38,782 nt of DNA from CAYNRG01 sp047974855 (lineage in GTDB: Bacteria > Bacillota_I > Bacilli_A > Erysipelotrichales > Erysipelotrichaceae): assembly GCA_047974855.1 (NCBI GenBank), contig JBKECT010000051.1, positions 1 to 38,782 of the forward strand, given 5' to 3'. A program made the position numbers and the translations under genes. Positions 22,797 through 31,682 of the stretch are shown here, in pieces (the stretch's first letter is position 1; each line of letters starts with the position of its first letter). The notes under the pieces are model-generated. The model worked only from the letters and a program-made list of their open reading frames with translations, was not told where the DNA came from and ran no database searches.

Positions 22797-23981
22797 TTAT
22801 TTAATGATTGCTGTAACATTTCCAGAACCTACTGTTCTTCCTCCCTCACGGATAGAAAATTTAGATCCTTGTTCAACCGCGATTGGAGCGATTAATTCTA
22901 CAGTCATTTCAATGTTATCTCCTGGCATTACCATATCAGTTCCTTCAGGAAGTTTGATAATTCCAGTAACGTCTGTTGTACGGAAATAAAATTGAGGACG
23001 ATAGTTCGTTACGAATGGAGTATGACGTCCACCTTCTTCTTTAGATAATACATACACTTGAGCTTTGAACTCTTTGTGTGGAGTAATTGATCCCGGTTTT
23101 GCAAGTACTTGTCCACGTTCGATTTCTTCACGGTTAACTCCACGAAGAAGCGCTCCGATGTTGTCTCCAGCTTCTGCGTAGTCTAGTAATTTACGGAACA
23201 TTTCAATCCCAGTAACAACTGTTTTCTTTGTATCGTGAATACCAACGATTTCAACTTCTTCATTTAAGTTCAGTTTCCCACGTTCAACACGTCCTGTTGC
23301 AACAGTTCCACGTCCAGTGATTGTGAATACATCTTCCACAGCCATAAGGAATGGTTTGTCAGTTTCATGTTGAGGAGTTGGAATCCAAGAGTCAACTGCA
23401 TTCATTAATTCATCAATTTTTGCAGCCCATGTTTCATCTCCTTCAAGAGATTTTAATGCTGAACCACGAATTACTGGAGTATCATCTCCTTCAAATCCGT
23501 ATTCATTAAGAAGTTCACGAACTTCCATTTCTACTAAGTCAATAAGTTCTTCATCTTGAACCATATCGCATTTGTTTAAGAATACAACCATGCGAGGCAC
23601 TCCAACTTGGCGAGCAAGTAGAATGTGTTCACGAGTTTGAGGCATTGGTCCATCAGTAGCTGCAACAACGATGATTGAACCATCCATTTGAGCTGCCCCT
23701 GTAATCATGTTTTTAATGTAGTCAGCATGTCCTGGGCAGTCAACGTGCGCATAGTGACGTGCATCTGTTTGATACTCAACGTGTGCTGTGTTGATTGTAA
23801 TTCCACGTTCTTTTTCTTCTGGTGCTCCGTCGATTTGGTCGTAAGCACGAGCTTCAGCTTTACCAGATTTAGCTAAGTGATTTGTGATTGCTGCTGTTAA
23901 TGTTGTTTTACCATGGTCAACGTGTCCAATGGTTCCAATATTAACGTGTTCTTTACTTCTGTCAAATTTTTGTTTTGCCAT
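22797..23981 (-). CDS. tuf: Elongation factor Tu
   Basis: EF-Tu delivers aminoacyl-tRNA to the ribosome as a GTP complex. The 394-residue product has G1 GHVDHGKT (19-26), the effector region GITINTAHVEY, DCPGH (81-85), NKCD (136-139) and domains 2 and 3 ending REGGRTVGSGNVTAIIK. AGGAGG precedes the ATG. It is last in rpsL-rpsG-fusA-tuf, and a promoter in the 92-nt gap after fusA may let it be expressed above the rest of the operon. Confidence 0.98.
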   Translation of the reverse strand: MAKQKFDRSKEHVNIGTIGHVDHGKTTLTAAITNHLAKSGKAEARAYDQIDGAPEEKERGITINTAHVEYQTDARHYAHVDCPGHADYIKNMITGAAQMDGSIIVVAATDGPMPQTREHILLARQVGVPRMVVFLNKCDMVQDEELIDLVEMEVRELLNEYGFEGDDTPVIRGSALKSLEGDETWAAKIDELMNAVDSWIPTPQHETDKPFLMAVEDVFTITGRGTVATGRVERGKLNLNEEVEIVGIHDTKKTVVTGIEMFRKLLDYAEAGDNIGALLRGVNREEIERGQVLAKPGSITPHKEFKAQVYVLSKEEGGRHTPFVTNYRPQFYFRTTDVTGIIKLPEGTDMVMPGDNIEMTVELIAPIAVEQGSKFSIREGGRTVGSGNVTAIIK

Positions 23982-24022
23982 TTTGCAAATTCCTCCTAAT
24001 TTTCTTTTCCTTTATCATATCC

Positions 24023-24051
24023 ATTTTAAAATAATCTAACTCATAATGCAA
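24023..24051 (-). promoter_or_regulatory. Internal promoter before tuf
   Basis: TTGCAT (24051-24046), 17 bp, TAAAAT (24028-24023) on the minus strand in the fusA-tuf gap. There is no terminator in the gap, so tuf may be read from both promoters. Confidence 0.6.
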
Positions 24052-24073
24052 TATGTTTCACTGCTTTTCTAGA

Positions 24074-26149
24074 TTATTCTTTATCTGTTGCTTTTGAAAC
24101 TTTTTCTGCAATGCTCTTAGGAACTTCAGAATAGTGTCCCATTTGCATTACATAATTTCCACGACCCTGTGTAAATGAACGAAGGTCTGTAGAATATCCA
24201 AACATTTCAGAAAGTGGTACAAGTGCACGTACTTTTACTGCGTTACCAATTTCCTCTTGATCACGGATTTGTCCACGACGTTTTGTAATGTCTCCCATTA
24301 CTGACCCCAAATATTCTGCAGGTGCTGTTACATCTACTGTCATAATTGGTTCTAGTAAAACTGGTTTACATTTTTTTGCAGCTTCTTTTAATGCCATACT
24401 TGCTGCAATTTTATATGCCATTTCTGATGAATCGACATCATGGTATGATCCATCAAAAATTGTAGCTTTAATGTCTACTACAGGGTATCCGAATAGAAGC
24501 CCGTTGTTTAATGCTGCTTCCAATCCTTCTTGAGCTGGCTTGATGTATTCACGAGGAACACTTCCCCCAACAACAGCATCAACCCATTCAAATCCTTTTC
24601 CTTCTTCATTTGGTTCAAAGCGAATCCAAACGTGCCCATATTGTCCACGTCCTCCAGACTGACGAACAAATTTTCCTTCACACTCTGCTGAACTACGAAT
24701 TGTTTCACGATACGCAACTTGTGGAGTACCTACATTTGCTTCTACTTTAAACTCACGACGCATACGGTCAACGATGATATCAAGGTGAAGTTCTCCCATC
24801 CCCGCAATAATCGTTTGTCCTGTTTCTTCATCTGTATATGTTTTGAAAGTTGGATCTTCTTCTGCAAGTTTCCCTAACGCAATTCCCATTTTGTCAGAGT
24901 CCGCTTTTGTTTTTGGTTCTACTGACATTTGGATAACTGGTTCTGGGAAAACCATTGATTCTAGAATAATTGGATGCTTTTCATCGCATAGTGTATCTCC
25001 TGTTGTTGTTGCTTTTAATCCAACAGCAGCAGCAATATCTCCTGCATGAACTTCTTCAATTTCTTCACGATGGTTCGCATGCATTTGAACAATACGCCCA
25101 AAACGTTCTCTTGTATCTTTAGTGGCATTTAAAACATAACTACCTGCTGTTGCTTGTCCTGAATAAACACGGAAGAAAGTAAGACGTCCCACAAATGGGT
25201 CAGTCATAACTTTAAATGCAAGCGCTGCAAATGGTTCATTGTCATCTGATTTTCTTTCTTCTTCATCGCCAGCTTCAGTAACCCCTTTAATTGCTGGGAC
25301 ATCAAGCGGTGATGGAAGATATTCAAGAACAGCATCCAACATTAATTGAACCCCTTTGTTCTTATATGCTGAACCACACATTACAGGGAAGAACTCAGAA
25401 GAGATAACCCCTTTACGAATTGCTGATTTCACTTCTTCTACTGTTGGTTCTTCACCTTCAAGCACTTTCATCATCAAATCTTCATCATAGTCTGCAATCA
25501 TTTCAACCAATGTTTGGCGAAGTTCTGCGACTTGAGCTTTGAATTCATCAGCGATTTCCGTAACTTCAATATCTGTTCCTAAATCATTTTTATACATATG
25601 TTGCTTTTGTTCAACTAAGTCAATAATCCCTACAAAGTCATTTTCAGCTCCAATCGGAAGTTGAATCGCTGCCGCTTTCGCTCCTAAACGATTTCCAATA
25701 GAGCGAACAGACATCATAAAGTCAGCTCCTGTTGCATCCATTTTATTACAGAATACAATACGTGGTACTTTATAAGTTGTTGCTTGTCTCCATACAGTTT
25801 CAGTTTGAGGTTCAACCCCAGCCTTTGAATCCAATACAGCAACTGCTCCATCTAATACACGAAGTGAACGTTCTACTTCAACAGTGAAGTCAACGTGTCC
25901 TGGGGTATCAATAACGTTAATGCGGTGTTCTTTCCAAGTTGCTGTTGTTGCAGCAGAGGTAATTGTAATTCCTCTTTCTTGTTCTTGAGCCATCCAGTCC
26001 ATTTGAGAAGCCCCATCATGAGTTTCCCCAATCTTGTGAGTTTTCCCAGTGTAATAAAGGATACGTTCAGTTGTTGTCGTTTTCCCAGCATCAATATGTG
26101 CCATGATCCCGATGTTTCTGGTGTGTTTTAAGTCAAATTCACGTGCCAT
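24074..26149 (-). CDS. fusA: Elongation factor G
   Basis: EF-G drives ribosomal translocation. The 691-residue product starts MAREFDLKHTRNIGIMAHID, with G1 AHIDAGKT (17-24), RGITITSAATT, DTPGHVDF and NKMD, then domains II-V ending in GRGNYVMQMGHYSEVP. Length and motifs fit the main fusA, not the fusB-like or tetM-like paralogues. It lies after rpsG with an 18-nt gap. Confidence 0.98.
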   Translation of the reverse strand: MAREFDLKHTRNIGIMAHIDAGKTTTTERILYYTGKTHKIGETHDGASQMDWMAQEQERGITITSAATTATWKEHRINVIDTPGHVDFTVEVERSLRVLDGAVAVLDSKAGVEPQTETVWRQATTYKVPRIVFCNKMDATGADFMMSVRSIGNRLGAKAAAIQLPIGAENDFVGIIDLVEQKQHMYKNDLGTDIEVTEIADEFKAQVAELRQTLVEMIADYDEDLMMKVLEGEEPTVEEVKSAIRKGVISSEFFPVMCGSAYKNKGVQLMLDAVLEYLPSPLDVPAIKGVTEAGDEEERKSDDNEPFAALAFKVMTDPFVGRLTFFRVYSGQATAGSYVLNATKDTRERFGRIVQMHANHREEIEEVHAGDIAAAVGLKATTTGDTLCDEKHPIILESMVFPEPVIQMSVEPKTKADSDKMGIALGKLAEEDPTFKTYTDEETGQTIIAGMGELHLDIIVDRMRREFKVEANVGTPQVAYRETIRSSAECEGKFVRQSGGRGQYGHVWIRFEPNEEGKGFEWVDAVVGGSVPREYIKPAQEGLEAALNNGLLFGYPVVDIKATIFDGSYHDVDSSEMAYKIAASMALKEAAKKCKPVLLEPIMTVDVTAPAEYLGSVMGDITKRRGQIRDQEEIGNAVKVRALVPLSEMFGYSTDLRSFTQGRGNYVMQMGHYSEVPKSIAEKVSKATDKE

Positions 26150-26167
26150 ATCTGATTTCCCCTCCTA

Positions 26168-26638
26168 TTACCAACGATAATGTGCAAAAGCTTTGTTTGC
26201 TTCAGCCATTCTGTGGATGTCATCTTTCTTCTTAACTGATGCACCTGTTCCATTTGCTGCATCAATAATTTCATTCGCAAGACGTTGTTCCATTGTCTTT
26301 TCATTTCTTAAACGTGAGTAATTCACTAACCAACGAAGACCTAAAGTCAAACGTCTTTCAGCTGATACTTCAATTGGTACCTGGTAATTTGCTCCACCAA
26401 CACGACGAACTTTAAGTTCTAAAAGTGGCATTACATTCCCTAATGCTTTTTCAAATACAACCATTGGTTCTTGTCCTGTTTTTTCTTCTACCATGTCAAA
26501 TGCACTGTATAGAATAGTTTGAGCAACCCCTCTTTTACCATCCAACATAATCTTGTTAATTAAACGCGTGATTAATTTTGAATTGTAAATAGGATCTGCA
26601 AGTACATCTCTTTTTGCTATATAACCTTTTCTTGGCAT
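26168..26638 (-). CDS. rpsG: 30S ribosomal protein S7
   Basis: S7 nucleates the 30S head; in E. coli it represses the str operon. The 156-residue product begins MPRKGYIAKRDVLADPIYNS and ends ...GTGASVKKKDDIHRMAEANKAFAHYRW, the standard family form. Confidence 0.97.
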   Translation of the reverse strand: MPRKGYIAKRDVLADPIYNSKLITRLINKIMLDGKRGVAQTILYSAFDMVEEKTGQEPMVVFEKALGNVMPLLELKVRRVGGANYQVPIEVSAERRLTLGLRWLVNYSRLRNEKTMEQRLANEIIDAANGTGASVKKKDDIHRMAEANKAFAHYRW

Positions 26639-26655
26639 GTTTTTCTCCTCCTATT

Positions 26656-27075
26656 CTATTTTGCAGCCTTTGGCTTTTTCGCACCATATAATGAACGAGA
26701 TTGACGACGTTCATTAACTCCAGCACAGTCCAAAGTTCCACGTACAATATGGTAACGTACCCCGGGTAAATCCTTGATACGTCCTCCACGAATCATAACT
26801 ACACTATGTTCTTGCAAGTTATGACCGATTCCCGGAATGTAAGCTGTAACTTCCATTCCATTACTCAAACGAACACGTGCGTATTTACGAAGAGCTGAGT
26901 TTGGTTTTTTTGGTGTCATCGTCCCAACACGAGTACAAACTCCTCTTTTTTGCGGACTTGAAATATCCGTTGCAGACCTTTTAAGTGAGTTATAACCCTT
27001 GTTTAAAGCAGGCGATTTAGATTTCCATACTTTACTGGTACGACCTTTGCGTACTAACTGATTAATTGTTGGCAT
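26656..27075 (-). CDS. rpsL: 30S ribosomal protein S12
   Basis: S12 is at the decoding centre and sets accuracy. The 139-residue product has PTINQLVRKGR, the conserved loop TPKKPNSALRK and RIKDLPGVRYH, with lysines at the two positions where streptomycin-resistance changes occur in other bacteria. A longer in-frame reading would add nine residues. AAAGGAG lies 8 nt before the ATG at 27075, which gives the normal MPTINQL start. It is the first gene of the str operon; rpoBC, often upstream, are absent here. Confidence 0.97.
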   Translation of the reverse strand: MPTINQLVRKGRTSKVWKSKSPALNKGYNSLKRSATDISSPQKRGVCTRVGTMTPKKPNSALRKYARVRLSNGMEVTAYIPGIGHNLQEHSVVMIRGGRIKDLPGVRYHIVRGTLDCAGVNERRQSRSLYGAKKPKAAK

Positions 27076-27173
27076 TGCTATTTCTCCTTTCGATTTAAGC
27101 ACACACTACCAAGTGTGCCATACATTAGCCTAAAGATAAGAGTTCCAGCAGAACTCACCATTAAACGCTAAGC
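27076..27173 (-). promoter_or_regulatory. Leader of the str operon with two hairpins
   Basis: The roughly 98-nt leader can form GAGTTC/GAACTC (27140-27145 with 27151-27156, 5-nt loop) and CACACT/AGTGTG (27102-27107 with 27112-27117, 4-nt loop), the second about 10 nt before the ribosome binding site. An autoregulatory leader is plausible but no known class was recognised. Confidence 0.5.
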
Positions 27174-27179
27174 TTATTA

Positions 27180-27208
27180 ATGATACATCGTTTTCATTTT
27201 AAAGTCAA
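27180..27208 (-). promoter_or_regulatory. Sigma-A promoter of the str operon
   Basis: TTGACT (27208-27203), 17 bp, TATCAT (27185-27180) on the minus strand, about 105 nt before rpsL. Confidence 0.85.
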
Positions 27209-27302
27209 CAGCTTTTGCAATATTTATATTGTGGGGCAACTTGTAGAATTAAGTTAGCCGCCATAAACTAAAAAACTCCAAATCATCCACTAGTGGTCAA
27301 AT

Positions 27303-27430
27303 CAAAAAACGGAACGTGTAATGCTACAAGCCAAGTTCACCACACCGCTGAACTGTGAATTCCACCCTATCCAAAGGAGTGCTGTTTAAAAAATCTACTC
27401 TAATTTGCCTCCTTATCCACAGATTATTTC
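27303..27430 (-). other. Unidentified structured RNA candidate upstream of rpsL
   Basis: This stretch carries no gene and is less AT-rich than nearby spacers. On the minus strand it has an AAGGAG/CTCCTT stem, then an AGGGTGG segment. Next come two mutually exclusive pairings: CTGTG with CACAG, or TTCAC with GTGAA (also GTTCA with TGAAC). Then TGTA/TACA, closed by GGAA/TTCC and followed by G and six T (27309-27304), like an intrinsic terminator. The layout recalls a terminator/antiterminator leader or a small RNA ending before the str promoter. I could not match it to T-box, 6S, SRP or tmRNA. The upstream promoter is uncertain (weak TTAATC-17-AATAAT). Confidence 0.35.
27413..27421 (+). promoter_or_regulatory. 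DnaA-box match
   Basis: TTATCCACA, identical to the consensus DnaA box, in the gene-free region before rpsL. A weaker relative (CTATCCAAA, two mismatches) stands 45 bp away at 27368-27376. There is no cluster as in an origin, so DnaA titration or regulation is more likely, or chance. Confidence 0.4.
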
Positions 27431-27491
27431 TTACTTGTTTCTTTCGATTAACTCTTCTATGATCTCATATTCTTCCAACCTTTTATTTTAT

Positions 27492-27532
27492 CAAAAACAC
27501 TGAAGAAAGCACGCCTAAGACGTGCTTTCAGT
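27492..27532 (-). terminator. Terminator of the ABC exporter operon
   Basis: A long stem (ACTGA-AAGCACG paired with CGTGCTT-TCAGT, with a 3-nt bulge; 27499-27532) is followed on the minus strand by TTTTT. It lies about 70 nt after the stop of the second ABC gene. Confidence 0.8.
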
Positions 27533-27603
27533 ATCCATTATTTTTTTTGCCTCTAATCTTTTACAAGGTTTCTCTTTCAGATTTCTAACCCTATTTTTAT
27601 AGC

Positions 27604-29445
27604 TTATTCTTCACCTTGGTCAAATTGGCTGTTGTATAGTTGTGCATAGAAATCACCTTTTGCTAGTAACTCATCATGGTTTCCAACTTCAACAATATCT
27701 CCATCCTTCATTACCAAGATTAGATCCGCATTACGGATGGTTGATAAGCGGTGTGCAATAACAAAAGAAGTTCTTCCTTTCATTAGCTTACTCATTCCCT
27801 TTTGAATTAGCACCTCTGTTCTAGTATCAACAGATGATGTTGCTTCATCTAAAATTAATATTTTTGGATTTTTCAAGAAAGCTCGTGCAATGGTCAATAA
27901 CTGCTTTTGCCCTTGAGAGATATTACTTGATTCTTCATTAATTTCAGTTTGATATCCATTTTCTAGTGTTCTTATAAAGTGGTCAACATAAGCCGCATCA
28001 GCTGCCGCCATAACTTCTTCATCTGTTGCAGACAAATTTCCATAACGAATATTTTCGATAATTGGTCCATTGTACAACCACGCATCTTGAAGCACCATAC
28101 CAAATAACTCCCTTAAATCATGGCGAGTATAATCTTTAATGTCTACTCCATCCACACGGATTGCCCCACCATTTAATTCATAGAACCGCATCAGTAGTTT
28201 TACAATGGTTGTCTTACCAGCACCAGTTGGTCCTACAATCGCAATTTGTTTTCCTGGTTCTACAAATGCACTGAAATCATTAATAATAATTTTGCTGTCA
28301 TCATATCCAAATCGTACATGATCAAACTCCACTTCACCTTTTACTTTAATGTTTCCATCAGCATCAAGGATTGAAACAGGATTTACAGTCTCTGCGATTT
28401 GTTCTTCTTCATCTAAGAATTCAAATACACGTTCTGACGCAGCCGCTGTTGATTGAAGCACATTCATAATTTGAGCCGTTTGTGTAATTGGTTGATTGAA
28501 ACGACGAACATATTGAATAAAAGCTTGTATGTCTCCAATGCTTACTTGTCCATTAACTGCTAAAAAGCCTCCTAATACACAAACCCCAACATACCCTAAG
28601 TTTCCAACAAACCCAATCAGTGGCATCATAACTCCTGATAGGAATTGAGCCTTCCATCCTGCTTGATATAATGAATCATTCAGACCATTAAATACTTCAA
28701 TTGACTTTTCTTCTCCATTAAAGGCTTTTACTACAAGATGTCCACTGTACATTTCTTCAACATGCCCATTGACTTCCCCTAATATCACTTGTTGTCCTTG
28801 GAAGTATTTTTGAGATTTTTTGACTACAGTAGCAGCCACAATTGCTGACAGTGGGACAACAACTAAAGCCATTAATGTCATCTGCCAACTAATTGAAAGC
28901 ATCATTGCAAAGATACCAATAATAGTAACTAATGATGTTAACATTTGTTGCAGTGATTGATTTAAGCTCTGTGAAATTGTATCAATATCATTCGTTACCC
29001 GTGATAATACTTCTCCATGGGTTTTTGTATCAAAATATGCCAGTGGCATACGATTAATCTTTTCTGATAATTCTTTTCTTAAGTTATACGATATTTTTTG
29101 TGTTACTCCTGACATAATCCAATATTGAAGATATGAGAAAATCATACTAACAACATAAATCACCGCTAACAATAACAAAATGTTTTTTATGCCGTCAAAA
29201 TCAATTCCAGCTCCTCCTGTGAACTTACTCATAATTCCTTCCGCTAGAATTGTTGTCGCTTCCCCTAAGATTTTAGGACCAACAATCGCAAAGATGGTGC
29301 TTGCAATTGCAAAGATAATAACAACACTTAGCTGAGGATAAAACGGTTTTAAATAAGTAATTAATTTTTTGATTGTTCCTTTAAAATTCTTTGCCTTATC
29401 TGCTGCGTATCCACCATGTGAAGGTCCCATTGGTTTTCTACTCAT
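27604..29445 (-). CDS. ABC exporter subunit with consensus Walker B, degenerate signature
   Basis: A 613-residue half-transporter: an N-terminal membrane domain of six helices (about 40-330) and an ATPase domain. The domain has Walker A GPTGAGKT (405-412), Walker B ILILDE with catalytic Glu534, and the switch His565 (FVIAHR). Its signature reads ISQGQ (509-513) instead of LSGGQ. In heterodimeric exporters such as TM287/288, BmrCD or LmrCD one composite site is degenerate; this subunit gives the good Walker B and the poor signature. It starts 1 nt after the partner's stop, with GGAGGG inside the partner, so the two are coupled. Probable multidrug or lipid export; the substrate is unknown. Confidence 0.93.
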   Translation of the reverse strand: MSRKPMGPSHGGYAADKAKNFKGTIKKLITYLKPFYPQLSVVIIFAIASTIFAIVGPKILGEATTILAEGIMSKFTGGAGIDFDGIKNILLLLAVIYVVSMIFSYLQYWIMSGVTQKISYNLRKELSEKINRMPLAYFDTKTHGEVLSRVTNDIDTISQSLNQSLQQMLTSLVTIIGIFAMMLSISWQMTLMALVVVPLSAIVAATVVKKSQKYFQGQQVILGEVNGHVEEMYSGHLVVKAFNGEEKSIEVFNGLNDSLYQAGWKAQFLSGVMMPLIGFVGNLGYVGVCVLGGFLAVNGQVSIGDIQAFIQYVRRFNQPITQTAQIMNVLQSTAAASERVFEFLDEEEQIAETVNPVSILDADGNIKVKGEVEFDHVRFGYDDSKIIINDFSAFVEPGKQIAIVGPTGAGKTTIVKLLMRFYELNGGAIRVDGVDIKDYTRHDLRELFGMVLQDAWLYNGPIIENIRYGNLSATDEEVMAAADAAYVDHFIRTLENGYQTEINEESSNISQGQKQLLTIARAFLKNPKILILDEATSSVDTRTEVLIQKGMSKLMKGRTSFVIAHRLSTIRNADLILVMKDGDIVEVGNHDELLAKGDFYAQLYNSQFDQGEE

Positions 29446-29446
29446 C

Positions 29447-31624
29447 TTATTGACCCTCCTTTGTTAATTGTGATTGCGCAATTTCTTGATATACACTACA
29501 TGTTTGCAATAGCTCTTCATGTGTTCCCTCCCCCACAATCACCCCTTGCTCTAAAACCAAAATCTTATCGGCTTGAACAATGGTACTAATTCTCTGTGCG
29601 ACAATAAATACTGTTTTCTTTGATTTTTCTGTAAATTTCTTTAATGCTGCACGAAGTTTTGCATCTGTTTTATAATCCAACGCCGAGAAGGAATCATCAA
29701 ATATATAGATATTTGGATCTTTAGTAATTGCTCGCGCAATCGATAGACGCTGTTTTTGTCCACCTGAAACATTTGTTCCACCTTGAGCGATTGGGGTTTT
29801 AATTTTTTCAGGTTTCGCTTCTACAAACTCTTTAGACTGAGACACTTCAATCGCTTGTTGAATCATCTCATCGCTAGCATCTTCATCCGCATACCGTAAA
29901 TTTGACTCTATGTCTCCTGAGAAAAGAACTCCTTTTTGTGGCACATAACCAATTTGCTCTCTTAAATCGTGCTGAGAAAAGTCCTGAATGTTTACTCCAC
30001 CGTATGTAATCGTTCCTGAGCTAACATCAAAAAAGCGAGGAAGTAAATTGATTAATGTTGACTTGCCTGATCCTGTACTTCCAATAAACGCCACCGTTTC
30101 TCCAACCTTGGCTGTAAAACTAATATCCTTTAAAACATATTCTTCTGCCTTTGGATATTTAAAGGATACCTTATCGAAAACAATGTCTTGAATTTCTTTT
30201 GGCATTTCCTTAGTTTGTTCTTTGTCTACAATCGTTGGTTCAGTATCCAGCACTTCTGCAATACGCTTAATTGATACTGCTGAACGTGGTAACATGATTG
30301 AAATAACTGATACCATAAAGAAACTCATCAAAATTTGTGTTGCGTATTGAATGAATGCCATCATTTCTCCAATTTGCATTAACCCCAAATCAACTTGTTG
30401 ACTACCAACCCAAACAACAAGCAATGTGGATATATTCATAAGAAAGCCCATAATAGGCATTAACGACGACATGACACGATTGATAAATAAATTAACTTTT
30501 GTAATGTCTAAATTTGCTTTGTCAAATTTCTTCTCTTCATGACCTTGTGTATTAAATGCTCTAATGACTAGCATTCCTTCTAAATATTCTTTCATAACTA
30601 AGTTAATTCTATCAATTAAGTTTTGAACAATTTTAAATTTTGGCAAAGCAATTAAGAACGTTCCTACAAGTAACAATAATAGTAAAACAACCACAATTCC
30701 CAATACCCATAACATACTTGGATATTGCCACACTTTCAACAACGCTCCAACACCCATAAGCGGTGCAAAAAGTACTATTCTGAAAACCATTGTCAACACT
30801 TGTTGAACTTGTTGAACATCGTTTGTTGTCCTTGTAATTAAAGATGAAGCTGAAAATTTACCAAACTCTGCACTAGAGAACGATTCTACTTTCTTAAACA
30901 CATCTCTTCTCATATCGCGAGCGATTTTTCCAGCTACTTGGCTTGCTAAATAAGCACCTACAATCGCAAAAAACGCTGCTATTAAAGCAATCCCAAGCAT
31001 CACAAACCCTTCCTTAAAAATATAGTCAGACTGAATTTTATCTGTGTCCATTTCTAAAGCTGTGTATTCACTTTTAATTGCAACTTTAGCAGCACTCTCT
31101 AAGTTATCATCGGAATATGATGCAAACTGTTCATTAACTTTTTCGATAATCACAGCTGCTTGTTCTGGTTGCAATTCCAAAACCATCCAAATATCAACTC
31201 CTTCAGGAAGTTGCATATCTTCTGTAAGTGCTGGATCTGATAACCCCTGGATTGCCAGCAATGCTTTTGCAATTTCTAACTCAAAGGTCGCCTCTGCTTC
31301 TCCTTCAAGAACATAAATTGCCTCTTTCTTGTTTAAAGGGTATTCTTCGCTATATTCTGCACTGTTTATTTCTATATGCTGATATAGTGTTTCAAGCTGT
31401 TGCTTATTTTCATCACTGCTTAATAAGTAAACTCTATGATACGTCGTCTCCGTCATTGCACTTGGCAATCCCGATTCAACTCCGCCATACTGAATTCCTT
31501 CAGAAACGATGTTAGACATATATTCTGGCAAGGCAAGTTCAGCTTGGACTTGACCATACACAAAAACCACAATTAAAATAATTGGTATCCAATATGGCTT
31601 TGCGTATTTCATTAATTTTTTCAT
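29447..31624 (-). CDS. ABC exporter subunit with degenerate ATPase site and a large external loop
   Basis: A 725-residue half-transporter and the partner of the next gene. Walker A GSTGSGKST (515-523) and signature VSGGQ (619-623) are normal. The catalytic Glu after Walker B is Asp644 (IFDDSFSALD) and the switch His is Gln677 (IVAQR), the marks of the degenerate site in heterodimeric exporters. Between the first helix (about 12-32) and the second (about 206-226) is a loop of about 170 residues, rich in Glu, Tyr and Ala, expected outside the membrane; standard exporters have a short loop here. It is first in a two-gene operon whose promoter overlaps a palindrome next to the divergent tetR gene. 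Confidence 0.93.
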   Translation of the reverse strand: MKKLMKYAKPYWIPIILIVVFVYGQVQAELALPEYMSNIVSEGIQYGGVESGLPSAMTETTYHRVYLLSSDENKQQLETLYQHIEINSAEYSEEYPLNKKEAIYVLEGEAEATFELEIAKALLAIQGLSDPALTEDMQLPEGVDIWMVLELQPEQAAVIIEKVNEQFASYSDDNLESAAKVAIKSEYTALEMDTDKIQSDYIFKEGFVMLGIALIAAFFAIVGAYLASQVAGKIARDMRRDVFKKVESFSSAEFGKFSASSLITRTTNDVQQVQQVLTMVFRIVLFAPLMGVGALLKVWQYPSMLWVLGIVVVLLLLLLVGTFLIALPKFKIVQNLIDRINLVMKEYLEGMLVIRAFNTQGHEEKKFDKANLDITKVNLFINRVMSSLMPIMGFLMNISTLLVVWVGSQQVDLGLMQIGEMMAFIQYATQILMSFFMVSVISIMLPRSAVSIKRIAEVLDTEPTIVDKEQTKEMPKEIQDIVFDKVSFKYPKAEEYVLKDISFTAKVGETVAFIGSTGSGKSTLINLLPRFFDVSSGTITYGGVNIQDFSQHDLREQIGYVPQKGVLFSGDIESNLRYADEDASDEMIQQAIEVSQSKEFVEAKPEKIKTPIAQGGTNVSGGQKQRLSIARAITKDPNIYIFDDSFSALDYKTDAKLRAALKKFTEKSKKTVFIVAQRISTIVQADKILVLEQGVIVGEGTHEELLQTCSVYQEIAQSQLTKEGQ

Positions 31625-31651
31625 ATTTTTTAAAATCCTTTCTAGACTTTG

Positions 31652-31673
31652 TTATATTACCATGGTAATATAA
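31652..31673. promoter_or_regulatory. Perfect 22-bp palindromic operator
   Basis: A perfect palindrome with half-site TTATATTACCA. It covers the -10 and much of the spacer of the ABC operon promoter and lies just upstream of, and touches, the -35 region of tetR. This is the expected form of a TetR operator, allowing repression of both genes. Confidence 0.85.
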
Positions 31674-31682
31674 AATTGTAAA
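31654..31682 (-). promoter_or_regulatory. Promoter of the ABC exporter operon
   Basis: TTTACA (31682-31677), 17 bp, TAATAT (31659-31654) on the minus strand, overlapped by the palindrome at 31652-31673. A weaker + strand pair for tetR is TGGTAA (31663-31668), 17 bp, GATAAT (31686-31691). Confidence 0.65.

Noticed and set aside
27205..27264. A 19-codon reading frame before rpsL, ending in a C-x-x-C-like motif (KYCKSC)
   Set aside because: It has no ribosome binding site at good distance (GGAG is 11 nt away), its stop lies inside the -35 box of the str promoter, and it resembles no known small protein.
27361..27380. T-box core (AGGGTGG) in the region before rpsL
   Set aside because: The canonical T-box continues with ACCGCG-like sequence and needs a Stem I with a specifier loop. 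Neither was visible, and a ribosomal operon is not a usual T-box target.
27433..27486. A short open frame encoding EEYEIIEELIERNK upstream of rpsL, possibly the tail of a displaced gene
   Set aside because: It starts right after the terminator of the ABC operon, has no ATG and is too short to judge; AT-rich sequence gives such frames by chance.
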